This document shows, piece by piece, positions 1 through 12,118 of a stretch of DNA of 64,000 nucleotides. This DNA is from Primula veris (Eukaryota > Streptophyta > Magnoliopsida > Ericales > Primulaceae): contig OY821745.1 of assembly GCA_963682055.1 (NCBI GenBank), positions 21,263,342-21,327,341 of the forward strand, written 5' to 3'. The notes beneath the pieces were generated by a model. It was not told the DNA's origin. It saw nothing but the letters and a program-made list of their open reading frames with translations, and did not search any database. Positions within the stretch are counted from its first letter, which is position 1. Each line of letters opens with the position of its first letter. The position numbers and the translations under genes are program-made.

Positions 1-439
1 ATTGCGCATATTACCAAATTCTATAAGGAAGCGGACATGTCAGGTTGGTTCCCACGTGGCAAAGCTTTTGCCTGCCACTTTTTTAACGTCTGCAAAAGCT
101 GGCGATTGAGAAATAGTCACACATGAACTGGACCTGACAAATCCTTGTCCTAAGTGGCACAAAACTCCGACCAAATTGAGGGGAGAGAATTGGGAGAGTA
201 CCCGTTTTTTTTTCTTTCTTTTTAACGAGTTGATAATTTAATTTTTCAATGCGAGGTGACTGGGTTCAATTTTGTTGGAGTTTTGTGTCACGTATGACCA
301 GGATTTGTCAGGTCCGATTCCTGCGTGGGTATTTCTCATTCGTTAGCTTTTGTAGGTGTTAAACAAGTGGCCGAATTTGCCATGTGGAAACCGACCCTGA
401 CAGGTCTGGTTCCCTTTTAGAATTTGGGATATGCGCAAT
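1..439. mobile_element. Foldback (MITE-like) element
   Basis: The first ~178 bases and the last ~178 bases (about 262-439) are imperfect inverted repeats. The element opens ATTGCGCATAT and closes ATATGCGCAAT. The centre is T-rich. There is no coding capacity. Long inverted arms with almost no interior suggest a Mutator-like or foldback MITE, but the left flank lies outside the window, so a target duplication cannot be tested. It ends about 1 kb upstream of the CGR3-like start codon. Confidence 0.75.
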
Positions 440-1438
440 GAAAAGAGAATCTTTTTGGTTCAAACTCATCATTGATAAAGTAGGGAGGTGATTTAGGGTT
501 AGCCACTTAGATTACCCAATATAGGTTCAGTTGTCAATGATTTATCATAATTCTAGGGTGGTCATCAGTTGATCAAAGGAGGTTTTTTATATATGCATTT
601 AGAAAAAGAAAAATATTACAAGGGCGTCTTGGTGATTTGGCGGCTGCTAAGCGGCTTCTCACTGCCCGCTTACCACTATGCGTCTTTCATTATATATAAA
701 AATTTCATTTCTGTATTCATGTGGTTTTTCATTAACAGCAAAGCTTATGTAGTTGAGGAGCTAACTACATAAGACTGTAATTTTTTTTTTTCCGGTTAAA
801 GCCAAGTTTTTTAGGTTTGCTTATGATCTGAATTAATTTTAGGAATGTTTGTAAGGAAATAGCTTTGTCAAGGCATTGTATGTACTGAGCTTGAAATGTA
901 TTACGTGTGCACTTGACTTGTCCATTTTTCACATTCAATCAGTTAAATTTAATATGATATAAACATATAACTATATTAATTACCGGAAGTTGATTAGGTT
1001 CCATGCCTTAACTGATTTATTAGGGGATCTGCAGTCTTGGGGGATGTCAAAATGTGTTTGAGGATCACCACTTCTTTCGCAACTTAATCTCGTATAAAAC
1101 GATACTACAACTTAATGTGCTTGGTCTTCCTGTAGTTGGGCTCTTACTTAAGCCAATGTAGCTGTACTATCACAATATATAGTAATAGAATACAAAATAC
1201 TAGCAACCATTCCTAGGTGAGATTGGAAACTATTCACAAAATTTCGGTGATTTCAAAATGAGTAATCACTTCCCATTACATCTAACATCTCTAGGTCCTG
1301 TTATACAAAACCCCATCTTTTTTCTAAAATAAAACGTCAACACAGTATGCCAATTTCCAATAATCCTCTTTCAGATATGACATTTGCTTAATCCTAATTA
1401 GTGTTAAATTGGACAGGGCTTCTGCTTCTAACATATAT
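440..1438. other. Upstream region of the CGR3-like gene
   Basis: AT-rich non-coding sequence between the foldback element and the first coding exon of the methyltransferase gene. It should hold the promoter and 5' UTR, but I could not place a convincing TATA box or transcription start. Short ORFs here look random. Confidence 0.4.
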
Positions 1439-4073
1439 ATGTCGAGGAGACCCTCCAGACGTTTTCCGGATACTAGTGGTATTCCATTTGTTGGGTCCTT
1501 GCATCAAAAAACTCGCTCATCACCTTTATTATCTCTTGGACTTGTGGTTGTGGTAATTCACAACTCTCATCAACTCCCTTTGTCATTTAGATTGAAATAA
1601 TTCATGCAGATGAGCATTATGGTAACTTAAATCCATGTTCCGGACGTTTCGTGGCTTTCTATTTCGAAATATGCAAGTTAAAATTTCTTTTTGTGTAAGA
1701 CCTATTGTTAGTTTTTTAAATGCTGCCTAATTGTTTCCTTCTTGGGATTGCAGGGTGCATTTTTCACAATTGGATACGTATACAGTGGTTCAGGTATGTT
1801 ATCGATATATAAAATTTCTACTACCAGAAATGAGTGAGCTGAGGGCTTCATTTGATTGTTCAATACTATCAGTAATTGTTTTTACGAAAAACTGTGAAGA
1901 GTAAAAAAATCTGGGTATACCTTTTGTGTTTGATTTCTTGTGCTTGGTCTCTTAGACAAGTGGGTTAATTACCTGATTATTTTCTTATACTCTATCTGTC
2001 GGATGTCAGGTGTGTCAAGCAGTGCTAAAGAAGCCTTAAGTCAGCTTGAAGGTAAACACATAAGCCTTTTATTTTATACCCTCCCCTTCTTTTTTAATAA
2101 ACACGAAAATTAACTTTCCGATGTATTCCTTCCATCCCATTTTTTTTCCTTAGAAATATTCTGTTTTGGCGTACTGCGTATTGCGTATTGCAAATTGTTT
2201 AGTCATGTTCTCAAAGTAGTAAACAACGTTTTCATATTCGATTTACTGTTTTCCACATATATCAAAAGTCTGAGTAATTGTTTATTGTTAACATAAAGGG
2301 CAAAAGTATAGATTTAACATAAATTAGAATTCATAATGCGTCCTTAGAATTTTGAGTAGTCCATATACATGCCAAACGATATAGTGTGGAGCGAGTTTTT
2401 GAAACATAAATGTTTATAGTATGAACCTGCATCTTATAACAGTCACATATAGCAAAAGTATCCATGCTATATGAAGTGGTCCTTATCTGTAGCTTTTAAA
2501 GGGAGAAACACCCGTGAATTTGATTATGCAGGTGGTGTTTCATGCACTTATGAAGTACAAAAAGCTCTGCCTGTTTTGAAAAAGGCTTACGGTGACAAAA
2601 TGCGCAAAGTGCTACACGTGGGCCCCGAGACCTGTTCAGTGGTCTCTAATTTATTGAAAGAAGCAGATATCGAAGCATGGGGTGTGGAACCTTATGATTT
2701 AGAGGATGCTGATAATAATTGCAAAAGTTTAGTCCGCAAGGGCATCGTTAGAGTAGCTGATATCAAGTTCTCTCTTCCATATCAGTCGAAATCTTTTTCC
2801 CTTGTCATAGTGTCAGATGCTTTGGATTATTTGTCCCCAAAGTATTTAAACAAAACTTTGCCTGAATTAGCAAGGGTGTCCTCTGAAGGTTTTGTCGTGT
2901 TTACAGGTGAGTCACTAAGAAATTAGCCTATTTACGTTTATCTATCCTTTTTGCTGACTCTATAAAAAACCGAGTACTGCTTATCACCAACTGAGGGGAT
3001 GAATTAAGCAATACATGAAAGTTGTTTGTGGACCCACATGTCTGTCTATATTATACACTCCCACCTCCCCTATTTCATAGGCATGTTTGTCTTTTTACAC
3101 GTATTAAGAAGATTAAGGTAAAATCTATCAATTTTATTCCTAATATGCCTTTTATCGAGAATTTTAAAAGGTGTTCGAGTTTTATTATTGATGTACAAGT
3201 AGCCTATAAGATTGGGAAAAACTAAAACAAAAGGCCTGGCCTATCAAATAGGGGCCAAGTAGTATTTTTTTCTCTTTATTTTCACTCGGAGCATAGCAAA
3301 GTAATTAGTTGGATCTTATCGTCATATATAGGTTATCCAGGACAACACAGGGTCAAAGGTGCAGGGCTATCCAGATTTGGTCGTCCAGTAAGTTACTGAG
3401 CCTTTATGTTTCCATGCAGCCTTTTTATGTCATTAAAACCTTTATTTATTTTGATTTGTGAGGGTATCAAAGCACTATTCAAAATCTTATTTCCGCACTT
3501 GTTTGGTTTAACAAGTAATAATTGGGCAACTTTAATACAATGCCTTCAGAAATTGCCTTCAATTACATATAATTCGAGATTGTCGAATTTATTGGATGGA
3601 GACGAGATGCTTCAGAAATGAGAGTCCATATAATTAAACACAACTGCTGTCCATATTATGTTGGTTACGAGAAATACCACTGTAGTTAGTTTTATGATTT
3701 CACAATTATGTTTATTTTAATACTCTCTATTGCTTTTCTTATCCTGGTGAACAAGGCTTTTATACTGAAAATGCATGAAAGATCAAGATAAATGACATTC
3801 CAAGTCATGCTACTATAAAGATTTTATAAATGATGCCTATGTTTTGTTATCTGTATTAATCTTAATGGTAAATGTTCTAGACTAGGTTTTTGATGAATAA
3901 ATTTTTTATTTGTGAAGGCAAAATTGCGAAGCCCGTCTTGGTGGATAAGGTTCTTTTTGCAGACAAGCTTATTAGAAGAAAATGAAGCTGCCACCACGAA
4001 GTTTGAGAAAGCTGCGGAGAAGATTTCGTACAAGCCTACCTGTCAAGTTTTTCATCTCAAATCATACTCTTAA
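1439..4073 (+). CDS. CGR3: CGR2/CGR3-like Golgi pectin methyltransferase (six coding exons)
   Basis: Coding exons by GT-AG borders and frame: 1439-1552, 1754-1793, 2010-2051, 2532-2906, 3332-3387 and 3918-4073, joining in phase to 260 residues, close to the usual size of plant CGR2/CGR3. The N-terminus starts MSRRPSRRF, followed by a hydrophobic segment at about residues 30-52, fitting a type II Golgi membrane anchor. An SAM-binding type motif (VLHVGPETCS, about residue 93) and a conserved SDALDYLSPKYLN stretch follow. The C-terminus ends YKPTCQVFHLKSYS. In Arabidopsis, CGR2 and CGR3 act in methyl-esterification of homogalacturonan in the Golgi. The start at 1439 matches the family N-terminus; the reading frame is also open upstream, but without an ATG. 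All borders are consensus and no lesion is seen, so the gene looks functional. Choosing CGR3 rather than CGR2 is from memory of the family. Confidence 0.88.
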
Positions 4074-4942
4074 AAGAACTTTCAATATCTTGGTCATAAA
4101 TACTTCACTCAAGAGTCAGTTATCACTGGTTACGATAGTGTGAAAAATATGTATAACTTACCATTTTGGAATTCTGCGATAGAGTTACATATGCTGAGAA
4201 CTTCTCAGTGAGAAGTGTTGTTGAGAAAGATTCTCGGTTTTTATTTACTATGGTGCATTGGCATTCGTTGGATTATCTGTCAATGACTGACCTGGATATG
4301 GCTGCAAATTTGTTCGATACCATTTTTTTCCAAAGTAATGATACTTGTAACGTCTGTACATTCCTACAATTTCTTCCCCTCTGGCCTAACACAATAAAGT
4401 CAGATATCTGTTTATTTGAGGATTTGGACATGGGTGCCAACTAAAAGAATGGTTCGATGGGTTAGATAATTACTTAACTTTCGGAAAACTACATTTTTTC
4501 TGTCTGACATGCGAGTAAGTTCCTCTGTATTGGGATTACAGAAAAGAAACAACTTCATCAGAAGTCAAGAAAAGCAGTAAAAACTTAAACCTCTGGTCAC
4601 TTCTTCCAAAGTTATTTTTGTTAGTCTATTGGCACTTATCTGAAGCGATGACAATAACAAATAACAGTACATATAAATATTGCCACTTGTTGGTAAACTC
4701 AATTTTTTTTGCTCCATTTATAAGGAAAGAAATGATAATAAGTAATAACCATGGTAAGCTCCCTCTCAAGTACTCTTCCAGATTGTTTTTGTTTATATAA
4801 AAATAAAGATACAAAAATTAAATAGAATTCCCCTCAAGGAGAAACTCTTATATTGCTAGCTGTAGGAATATAAATCAATCTATTTTTCAAATATAGGACG
4901 CTCTCTTGGTTTTTATATTAAGTTTGTAGCTATAATTGCTGA
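4074..4942. other. 3' flank of the CGR3-like gene
   Basis: Presumed 3' UTR followed by AT-rich intergenic sequence. The short ORFs, for example around 4166-4444, have no recognisable domain and no splice context. I see no further gene. Confidence 0.4.
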
Positions 4943-4950
4943 GTTGTTGA

Positions 4951-6161
4951 TAGCGATGGCAGAATTTCGGATTTTGGTCCGACTCGATCCGGTACGGGTT
5001 GGATAAAAGTGCAAGATTATTTGGGTCGGGTTGGATTGGGTTACTTTGCACTTTTGTGCAACTTTGTGCAAGTTAGAAATAAATTCATATTCTCTATAGG
5101 TACCACTTTTTAATTATTTATTTTATTTACCAAAACGTCATACACATATTTCATAAAAAATGAAAAAAAAACACATAAAATTATATAAAATGCAAAAAAT
5201 CACAAAAAATAAAAAAATAAAAAAATCACAAAAAAATTATAAAAAATGAAAAAATCACAAATAATCACAAAATTTAAAAAAAACTACAAAAAAAATTACA
5301 AAAAATTATAAAAAATAAAAAAAATCACAAAATATTATAAAAAATGAAAAAAATCACATAAAATTATAAAAAATCACAAAAATCACAAAAAATGAAAAAA
5401 ACTGAAAAAAAATCACAAAATCACAAAATTTTAAAAAAATTACAAAAAAATTAAAAAAACTATTTTTTTGGGTTTGTAGAAAGATAAAATATATATATTA
5501 TATTTTGGTTTGTATGACAATTTAGTAAATAAATTAAATAATTAAAAAGTGTTATCTATGAGTAATGTGAACTTATCAAGATATCTAGAAGTAATATAAG
5601 TTGTTATGAGTTGCTTAGAGCGAATTACCCCGTAATACAACACAACCCAACACACACATGACACATCCTCTCTTTCTAAGATATACACAGATACATACAT
5701 AGATACACACATCGATACACTGTATAAAGCATGTGTCTAGTGATGAAAAGATGATAGAAATCTAATTATCAACGATAAAATATTAAAAGAAACTCATTCA
5801 CCAAATTAATTAGTCTTGTGTACTAGCTTTCTCTATATATATATATATATATCCTTATTTTATTTTAGCTTATTATTTTCTTTTTTTTTTGTCAGTTTTT
5901 TTCCTTTTATTTTTTTGGGTATTGTTGTAAAGAATAATTTAGATTATTATAAATTTTTACCAGGTAAATATGAAAAATTTGAAAAAAATAAGATTTTTAG
6001 GCTTTTCCAATTTAATTAAATGGTTATTGTTAGATGGTTAATAATGGTTTGCACTTATTTGGCTTATCAAAAAAATTCCGGGTCAAACGGGTCGGGTTAT
6101 GTGCGGATTGATGTGTGGGTCGGGTCGGGTTTCGAGAAACCCGGCCCAATTGCCATTCCTA
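4951..6161. mobile_element. Non-autonomous hAT element with 8-bp target duplication
   Basis: The ends are TAGCGATGGCA and, inverted, TAGGAATGGCA. GGGTCGGGT-type repeats lie just inside both ends. It is flanked by a perfect 8-bp direct repeat GTTGTTGA (4943-4950 and 6162-6169). An 8-bp duplication and Ac-like TAGGGATG ends are the hAT signature. There is no transposase; the interior is AT-rich and contains a remnant of the Mutator-like family described at 48134-50234. Confidence 0.9.
5072..5631. mobile_element. Nested remnant of the AT-rich Mutator-like family
   Basis: The left part (about 5080-5170) matches the inner portion of the right terminal repeat of the element at 48134-50234. The right part (about 5490-5631), read in reverse, starts GGGGTAATTCGC and matches that element's left terminus. 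Between them lie degenerate AAAAATCACAAAAA units. The outermost ~45 bases of the left terminus are missing, so this copy is truncated and sits inside the hAT at 4951-6161. Confidence 0.7.
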
Positions 6162-6169
6162 GTTGTTGA

Positions 6170-7146
6170 TACTCGGGTTCTTGAGTGAATGGTGTTTGAG
6201 AAAACATAGAGGTTATGTTACTAAAGGTAATTTGTGATTCTGTGTTTCATGTTTAAGTGCTTTTTAATTTCTATAATTTTTTTGTTTGTTTTTGTAATCA
6301 GTAATTTCTATAACTCCGTGTACTGAGAATTGTTGTTTTTATTTTGTTTCGGAAAAGGTTCATAGCTAGGTTTAAGTATCTAGTTGGGATAATGAAGTTG
6401 AATATAAGATATATTTTCACATGCAGATCCATTCGGAAGGTGAGCAAAAGCATTTGGAGCAACTGAGGAAGGGAGAGAAAGAAGAATGAGTCCAACTATG
6501 GAGGCTTCAAAGCGGATGGCTCAAAATTCAAGCAGATTCAAAAGGAAATATTTATGACAGATCTTCAAATTATTATACTGATCCTTCAATGGATGTCAAT
6601 GAAGTTAAAGATTGGTTTTCTGATTGAATTTTTGAGATCTAATGGTCTTTCTTGTGGCATTATTAGTGGCTGCGATACGACCATTCTTTTGTTTATCTTG
6701 ATTTGCGACTAACTTTAGTTTTAGTCGAAAGTGACTAATCGCATTAGATGATTCAATAGTTTAGTTAGCACCTTGTGCTAGCAAATTATCCATTTTTCTT
6801 CTTTTATATTTTTTACCTTCCAAGAAAAAAGATAGACAAAGGAGCAATATCTAGGTAGAACACTGAACACGGCTATTGGTGTTAACTTAAAGAAGCGTCA
6901 AAGGAACAATCAAGTAGAGTGGTCGACGAAGAGATAGGGAGATTCGTTTGACCAGCTTTGTGGCGTAGAAGGCTACACTGATTATGAAATTCCAATTTTG
7001 TGCACATGACGGGTGCAGGGCCGACCCAATGCCTATGACCACCTAAGCCCTGAACAACTTGATTAAATAAAAGCTCATTTTTAAAAACTAAGAAATAAGT
7101 CAAAAGCAAAGAATAAGACAAATAAAAAGTAACTATAGCAGCGTGT
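6170..7146. other. Intergenic region with exon-like stretch and hAT-like terminus
   Basis: At 6427-6489 an AG acceptor-like site precedes a short purine-rich open stretch ending in TGA. It could be a terminal exon or UTR exon of an unrecognised transcript, but nothing confirms it. At 7016 onward the sequence CAGGGCCGACCC resembles the terminus common to one group of plant hAT elements. I did not find its partner end. Confidence 0.3.
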
Positions 7147-7300
7147 AAGTGTTGTAGCCTAGTTGGAAAAAATTGTTAGACCTATTCGAAAGGTCTTGAT
7201 TTCGAGTCGTGGGGCTTGAACCCGTGACCTTTTGACCTATGGGGTGCAACGTTCATGGCTGGAGCATAAATCACTAGGCAGCCGTGTATGATGAATCTTA
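7147..7300 (+). mobile_element. tRNA-derived SINE-like segment
   Basis: TAGCCTAGTTGG near 7157 fits the internal RNA polymerase III A box (TRGCNNAGYNGG). About 45 bases on, GATTTCGAGTC resembles a B box. A second B-box-like sequence follows at once on the opposite strand (GGGTTCAAGCC). This spacing is typical of tRNA-derived SINE heads. No clear tail or target duplication was found. Confidence 0.4.
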
Positions 7301-8199
7301 GCTGGTATTGCTAAAATATATTATATATCTGTTAGAAATTTGCATAAATACGGAATTTTTTCACCCGAAAAATATTTTCAGCACCTTTTTCCAGTCGGCA
7401 CCTAAGCACGAGGGCTGTTTGGGCTATGGTCAGGGCCCACTCTAGACGGTGGCATGGAGACGCAAAATGTGGATCTACTATAGCCAGTAGCACCATGAAG
7501 GCACAACAGGAGGAGATACTGTGCCTTTCATAAGAATGCAACCACCTCACTAATAATTTATAGGGGTAGTGCCCAAAAAAACTATATTGGTCTAAACCTT
7601 ATTACCAAAATCTATACCTCTAAACCTTTATTTTCGAGATACAATTACTTACCAAAAAACTCTAAACCCCAACACAACTCACACCATCTTCACCTCCGGT
7701 CACCAAAACCACCGACCCACTACCTACGGAGCTCTGGCGAGCTTAGAGGAGCTCCTAAGATGTTCCAACAAAGCTTTAAACCGCTGCCCGCAACTGCCAT
7801 CCAAAGCCCCTTTAAACTGTTCAGAGCTCCAACGGGATGTCAAAAGCACCGGTGCCGGTAAGGCTCCAATGAGCTTCGATATTGTTCCATCGGTTTTCCC
7901 GAAGCTTCAAGAAGATGTTCGACGTTCCGCTGAGCTGTCGAGAGCTGTAGTGAGCTCTTTGGGGGTCTGACGGGCTCCGTGGTGTTCCAATTGGCTAATC
8001 GGAGCTTCAACAGTGCTTCTATTAGCCAAAAAAAAGAAAAAGAAAAAGGGGAAGCCTAGTAAATATCTTCCAAATATGAAAAACGAGCAGTCATGTCGTA
8101 GCTCAAAAGTGCGTAGCTGTATAGCTATTGGTATGCGTTTGATAAACTGCAAACGTGATGGTTTGCAGCACTTGATAAAATATCAAGTAAAATAATCTT
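7301..8199. other. Intergenic region with degenerate GAGCTTC/GTTCC repeats
   Basis: No gene recognised. From about 7720 to 8010 the sequence has loosely repeated GAGCTC, GAGCTTC and GTTCCA words, more GC-rich than its surroundings. This may be an old degenerate minisatellite. The 9 bases at 8191-8199 (AATAATCTT) are the left target duplication of the next element. Confidence 0.35.
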
Positions 8200-8891
8200 G
8201 GGAAAATTGCATATACGTATCTCATAGGCAGGGGCGGATGCAGGGAGAGGGTGATGGGCCCGGATAAATTTTCAACAAATATAATTGACTTTTATATTAG
8301 TCTTTTTTATATATATACATATTTATAATTAACTTTTATTTATTTGGTAACATGATTTTATTTTCTACAAGATTACAACAATACTCGTATTCTAATCAAC
8401 AATACAAGTTTACAACAATACTAATATCATAAACAAAAAATAAGAGAATAAATCCATCTAGTGTCAAAGGCATTGAAGATTTTTTCATAACAAATTAATT
8501 TAAATGTGATGATGGATTGAATCGTGAACTAAACTGTTTATAATTAATGTTTATTCATTTGATAAGATGACTTGAAGACATTGAAAGTTTTTTCTAAACA
8601 AATTAATCTGTTTATTCTAGAGTTTTATAATATTTTATCGTTTGTTTTGTTTTGTTACTTTCTATTATATCGTGACGGTTTTTATTGTACTTTTATAGCA
8701 TTCAATGTTCGTTCTCTCTATTTTGTTTGTAAGCAAATCCACCAAACTAGACAAATCGAACAACAAACGTGAATGAATTATTAATTGATTTGTTTTTTGG
8801 GAAAACCAGTCATGTAAACGAATTATATTAGTTTTGTTTTCAATTTAAATCAAACCAAATCGATTCTTCTAATTTATATACAAATATTATA

Positions 8892-8923
<32 letters not shown>

Positions 8924-8928
<5 letters not shown>

Positions 8929-10111
8929 GTCCGTAGGAGTCTAAACCTTAGAGGGGGGGTGAATAAGGTTTTCGTACGTTTTTCGCGGAATTAAATCTAA
9001 GGATATTTAACTAAGTTAAAAAGTGGTTTTTATAACCTAAACTCTTTCGTTTCCAAATTAGCGCTAAATAATCTAAACAAGCAATAAAGATGAGTGATAA
9101 ATAAATGCGTAAAGTAAAAGTTAAGGGAAAGAAATAACGCAAGATTTATAGAGGTTCGGCTAAACGTGCCTACGTCCTCTCCTCGGTATTTTCACTACCG
9201 AGTATTTCACTAGAATCTCGTTCCAAAGGTTACAACCTAACGAGCTTAATCAGACGATTTAGCTCCCCCTCACTTAATGAGTATCCCGAAAGAAAAAGCC
9301 TAGAACTTTTAAGCTACACTTGCTTGAAAAGCTTCTACCCAATCAATCGCTCACTAACGAGTTTATAAAGCACTCTTTTACAAGTTTAATTTGAATACAA
9401 CACTCACTAACAAATATTATCTCGATATTTATAAGATTACAATGAGAATATAATCGAGAATAGTTTATGAATAATAAGTGAGAAGTTGGAAGTATAAGCT
9501 TGAAGAATTTCTTAGAAAGATTTGCTTAATTGTTGAATACTTGGATAATCTTCCTTGAAGGTTTTGAAGCTCTTTTGTAGGGTGAAAAGATGCAGCAATT
9601 AATTTCAGACCGTTGCAGTTTGTTGGCTGAATTGAATGCTGGTTAATGCAGTGGTTCGCCCCATTTTCAGGAATGGCTTAAAAGCTGGAATTTGAAATTT
9701 TACAGAAACGATCGGTCGTTTCTGCAAAACGATCGGTCGTTTTTTATCTATGCTCACTGGAAGAAATCATCAATAAAACGATCGGTCGTTTTATTATGGC
9801 GATCGGTCGTTTTTGTCCTATGCTCACTGGAAGGATTTCTCACATTTATGATCGATCGTTTAGGGTTGATCAGTCGTTTTTTGTTGTTCTGGGTTATTTT
9901 CGGTTTTCTCGACAAACTTCGAAACCCCGTAACTAATTCGTTTCAACTCCGATTTAGGTTCCGCTTGAACCAATGGCTTCGTAATTACGCATTCAATCAT
10001 TTAGACCCTTTAACACACTCGATAAATGATTAGTACGCAAAACGAGCTTTTATCATGTTTTACAAATATTGTTATCATCAAAATAATCGAATTGAAGAAC
10101 ATTGTTCAACA
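8924..10111 (-). repeat. 3' LTR of the copia element
   Basis: 1188 bp, bounded by TGTTG and CAACA. It is the 3' LTR because gag-pol lies on the minus strand. It includes six copies of a hairpin-like CGATCG motif (9706-9880). The ORF at 9692-10033 is repeated exactly in the other LTR and is not a gene. Confidence 0.95.
9706..9880. repeat. LTR block of hairpin-forming CGATCG motifs
   Basis: Four clear copies of AACGATCGGTCGTT-type sequence and two diverged ones. The best copies read AAAACGA-TCGG-TCGTTTT, a 7-bp stem with a 4-base loop. The same block is at 18051-18225 in the other LTR. TCACTGGAAG separates the copies. Possible roles are enhancer, methylation target or RNA structure; none is shown by sequence. 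Confidence 0.85.
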
Positions 10112-10112
10112 A

Positions 10113-10125
10113 TCTCTCCCTTTTT
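10113..10125 (-). promoter_or_regulatory. Polypurine tract of the copia element
   Basis: On the minus strand AAAAAGGGAGAGA lies one base before the 3' LTR. It is the expected plus-strand primer for reverse transcription. Confidence 0.85.
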
Positions 10126-10662
10126 GATGATGACAAATTATTGACTTCAACATACTATAAGCTCTTTTTGTTTAAACAAGTATAATCGAAATGTTTAGAT
10201 GACGCTTTACTTGGATAAAAGTTTTTTTGAGAAAAAGCAAGTAAATGTCATAACATCCGATTTTAAAACGACGTAAAAACAAGCTAAACGATTAGGGATT
10301 ATGAAGATCTAAATGCAAGCGAAAAATTGGCCATAGTTTGGCCTAAAAATGGTCAATCGCCACAAAAGAAAAACAATATATATAATCCAATCAACTAGCA
10401 AACTATGCGCACTAAATGCAATAATATCAAATAAGATCCAAACGCATAGTTAAAATCGCAATCACACAATGACATATAAACAAGAGCAAATGTAAGAAGA
10501 AACGCATCAAAATAATCAAGTAAAACCGTTTCCTACTTATTACATCAAAAACAACTTGTTCAACTCAAAGGAAATAGAAATACAACGCAAAGAGAAAAAC
10601 AATAGAGAGGTATTTCTCCCCCTTTGACATCATCAAAAGGAATAAAATAAACAACTATCCGC
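10126..10662. other. Copia 3' internal non-coding region
   Basis: AT-rich sequence between the extra ORF and the polypurine tract. It contains an ACAAAAAGAGC-like purine stretch on the minus strand but no ORF of note. Confidence 0.5.
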
Positions 10663-11976
10663 CTAGTCGCGGTGAGAAGTCGCATCATCCTCGTTGTCAT
10701 CGTCGTTTGGAAAGAATTCATGAAATTGTGCCCTTTGCTCGGCGCTTTCACGATCAAGTCGGTCTAGCTCTTCTTGTCCCGGATTCATGAATCGAAACAT
10801 TCGACGAGTCATTTGCGCATTGTGGTATTGGTTGATGTAGAGAGAGTCGTAGAACTTGTCGGAGCGCGGGATACGAGAAGAAGATCCCGCTTGAGCTTTT
10901 CCTTGTCGTCGAGAGGGACGAGAGGATGTAGGGATATCGACGGGGGGAATGGAATCGGAGGAGATATCCAAATCCTCATGAGAAGCACGTGGGGTGGGCT
11001 TAGGACCGACATACTCTTCCTCTTCGGGGGAAAGAGGGGTATAATCGGGGCCGGACACCCGCTTACCGGACCAAGTTATGGACTTGTCGGTATTATTGAA
11101 TTTGATCGACATTTGGGAGAGGTAGGAAGTATCCCAAACGTGTTTGTCCTTGTTTTTGACCAAAGTTCCACCGGGAACGAGATTTTGGTCTTTTAGGATG
11201 GCCGAAATTAAGGCACCGTAAGGTAGCCCATTTTTGGATTTCGTCTTAAGCGAATCCATCTTAAAGAGTATGAGTGTCGCGAAGTCAAGTTTGACTCGGC
11301 GGTGGATACACCCAAGAAGAAAGATGTACTCATTAGTAACATCCGTAAAGTTGGAGGTGTGTGGGAGGACGATGTGAGAGAGGATGTGGTAGGCTAGTTT
11401 GTTACGGAATAATAGGCCATGGGCTTTGTTTGAACGGTTGTTATGGGCGGGATGAAAAATTTCGTCTTTTAGATCATTGAAGTTTTCGATCTCTAGAGTT
11501 TCACAAAGTTCCTTGCTTGATTCATGGACACCGCCGCTTTCTAGGCGTAAGAGAGTTCGTAAACGGTCTATACCGTAAACGAATTGTTGTCCGTTAAAGG
11601 ATGAACGCAAACGGAGTGCGTCATCGGAGTCCCTATCTAGAACTAGATGATAATAGAATTCATAGACATTCTCTTTGTAAAAGGGCTCTTTGAGAGTGAG
11701 AAGGGTATCAAGTTTGTAAAAGCTTAAGTCTATCATAAGAGCGGAAAACCGTTCACGAAAAAGAGGCATGTCTAGAGTGAAGTTGGTCAATATACCTCTT
11801 TGACCCATCTCGGGTGGATAGAGAGGAGGAAGAGGACCGGAAGAGGCACCGGGAGCGGTGGAGGAAGATCCGGTTCGGCGACCGCGAGGTATACGTGGGC
11901 GATTGGACGGAGGCACGTAGGCGTCCTCGGGTTCATCAACAAGGTGGGGTTGCTTCGATTGCTTGGTGCGAACCAT
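10663..11976 (-). CDS. Extra 3' ORF of the Sirevirus-like element (env-like position)
   Basis: An intact 437-codon ORF between pol and the 3' LTR, where some Sireviruses carry an env-like gene. I see no signal peptide or convincing transmembrane helix, so 'env-like' refers to position only. The N-terminal ~70 residues are basic, proline- and serine-rich (starting MVRTKQSKQP). Residues about 75-280 form a folded-looking region with patterns such as FYYHLVLDRD and GIDRLRTLLRL, resembling the plant 'putative transposon protein' domain of retroelement extra ORFs. The C-terminus is acidic. It lies 384 bases after pol, separated by the CGATCG block. It is intact although gag-pol is not. Confidence 0.75.
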   Translation of the reverse strand: MVRTKQSKQPHLVDEPEDAYVPPSNRPRIPRGRRTGSSSTAPGASSGPLPPLYPPEMGQRGILTNFTLDMPLFRERFSALMIDLSFYKLDTLLTLKEPFYKENVYEFYYHLVLDRDSDDALRLRSSFNGQQFVYGIDRLRTLLRLESGGVHESSKELCETLEIENFNDLKDEIFHPAHNNRSNKAHGLLFRNKLAYHILSHIVLPHTSNFTDVTNEYIFLLGCIHRRVKLDFATLILFKMDSLKTKSKNGLPYGALISAILKDQNLVPGGTLVKNKDKHVWDTSYLSQMSIKFNNTDKSITWSGKRVSGPDYTPLSPEEEEYVGPKPTPRASHEDLDISSDSIPPVDIPTSSRPSRRQGKAQAGSSSRIPRSDKFYDSLYINQYHNAQMTRRMFRFMNPGQEELDRLDRESAEQRAQFHEFFPNDDDNEDDATSHRD

Positions 11977-12118
11977 ATTTGAGTGATTATGGATAAAAAA
12001 TGGAAAATATGGGTGATTTTAGAGAGATTGGGCGAATTTTGAGAGAGAGTGAATTTGATTAGGGTTTAAAAAGAAATGAATTAGGGTTTGAAAAAAGAAA
12101 TAAAAACTGAAAACCAGC

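Noticed and set aside
9692..10033. 113-codon ORF, also at 18037-18378
   Set aside because: It lies wholly in the LTR and is identical in both copies because the LTRs are identical; no domain.
10774..11196. 140-codon plus-strand ORF
   Set aside because: Antisense shadow of the extra 3' ORF of the copia element.
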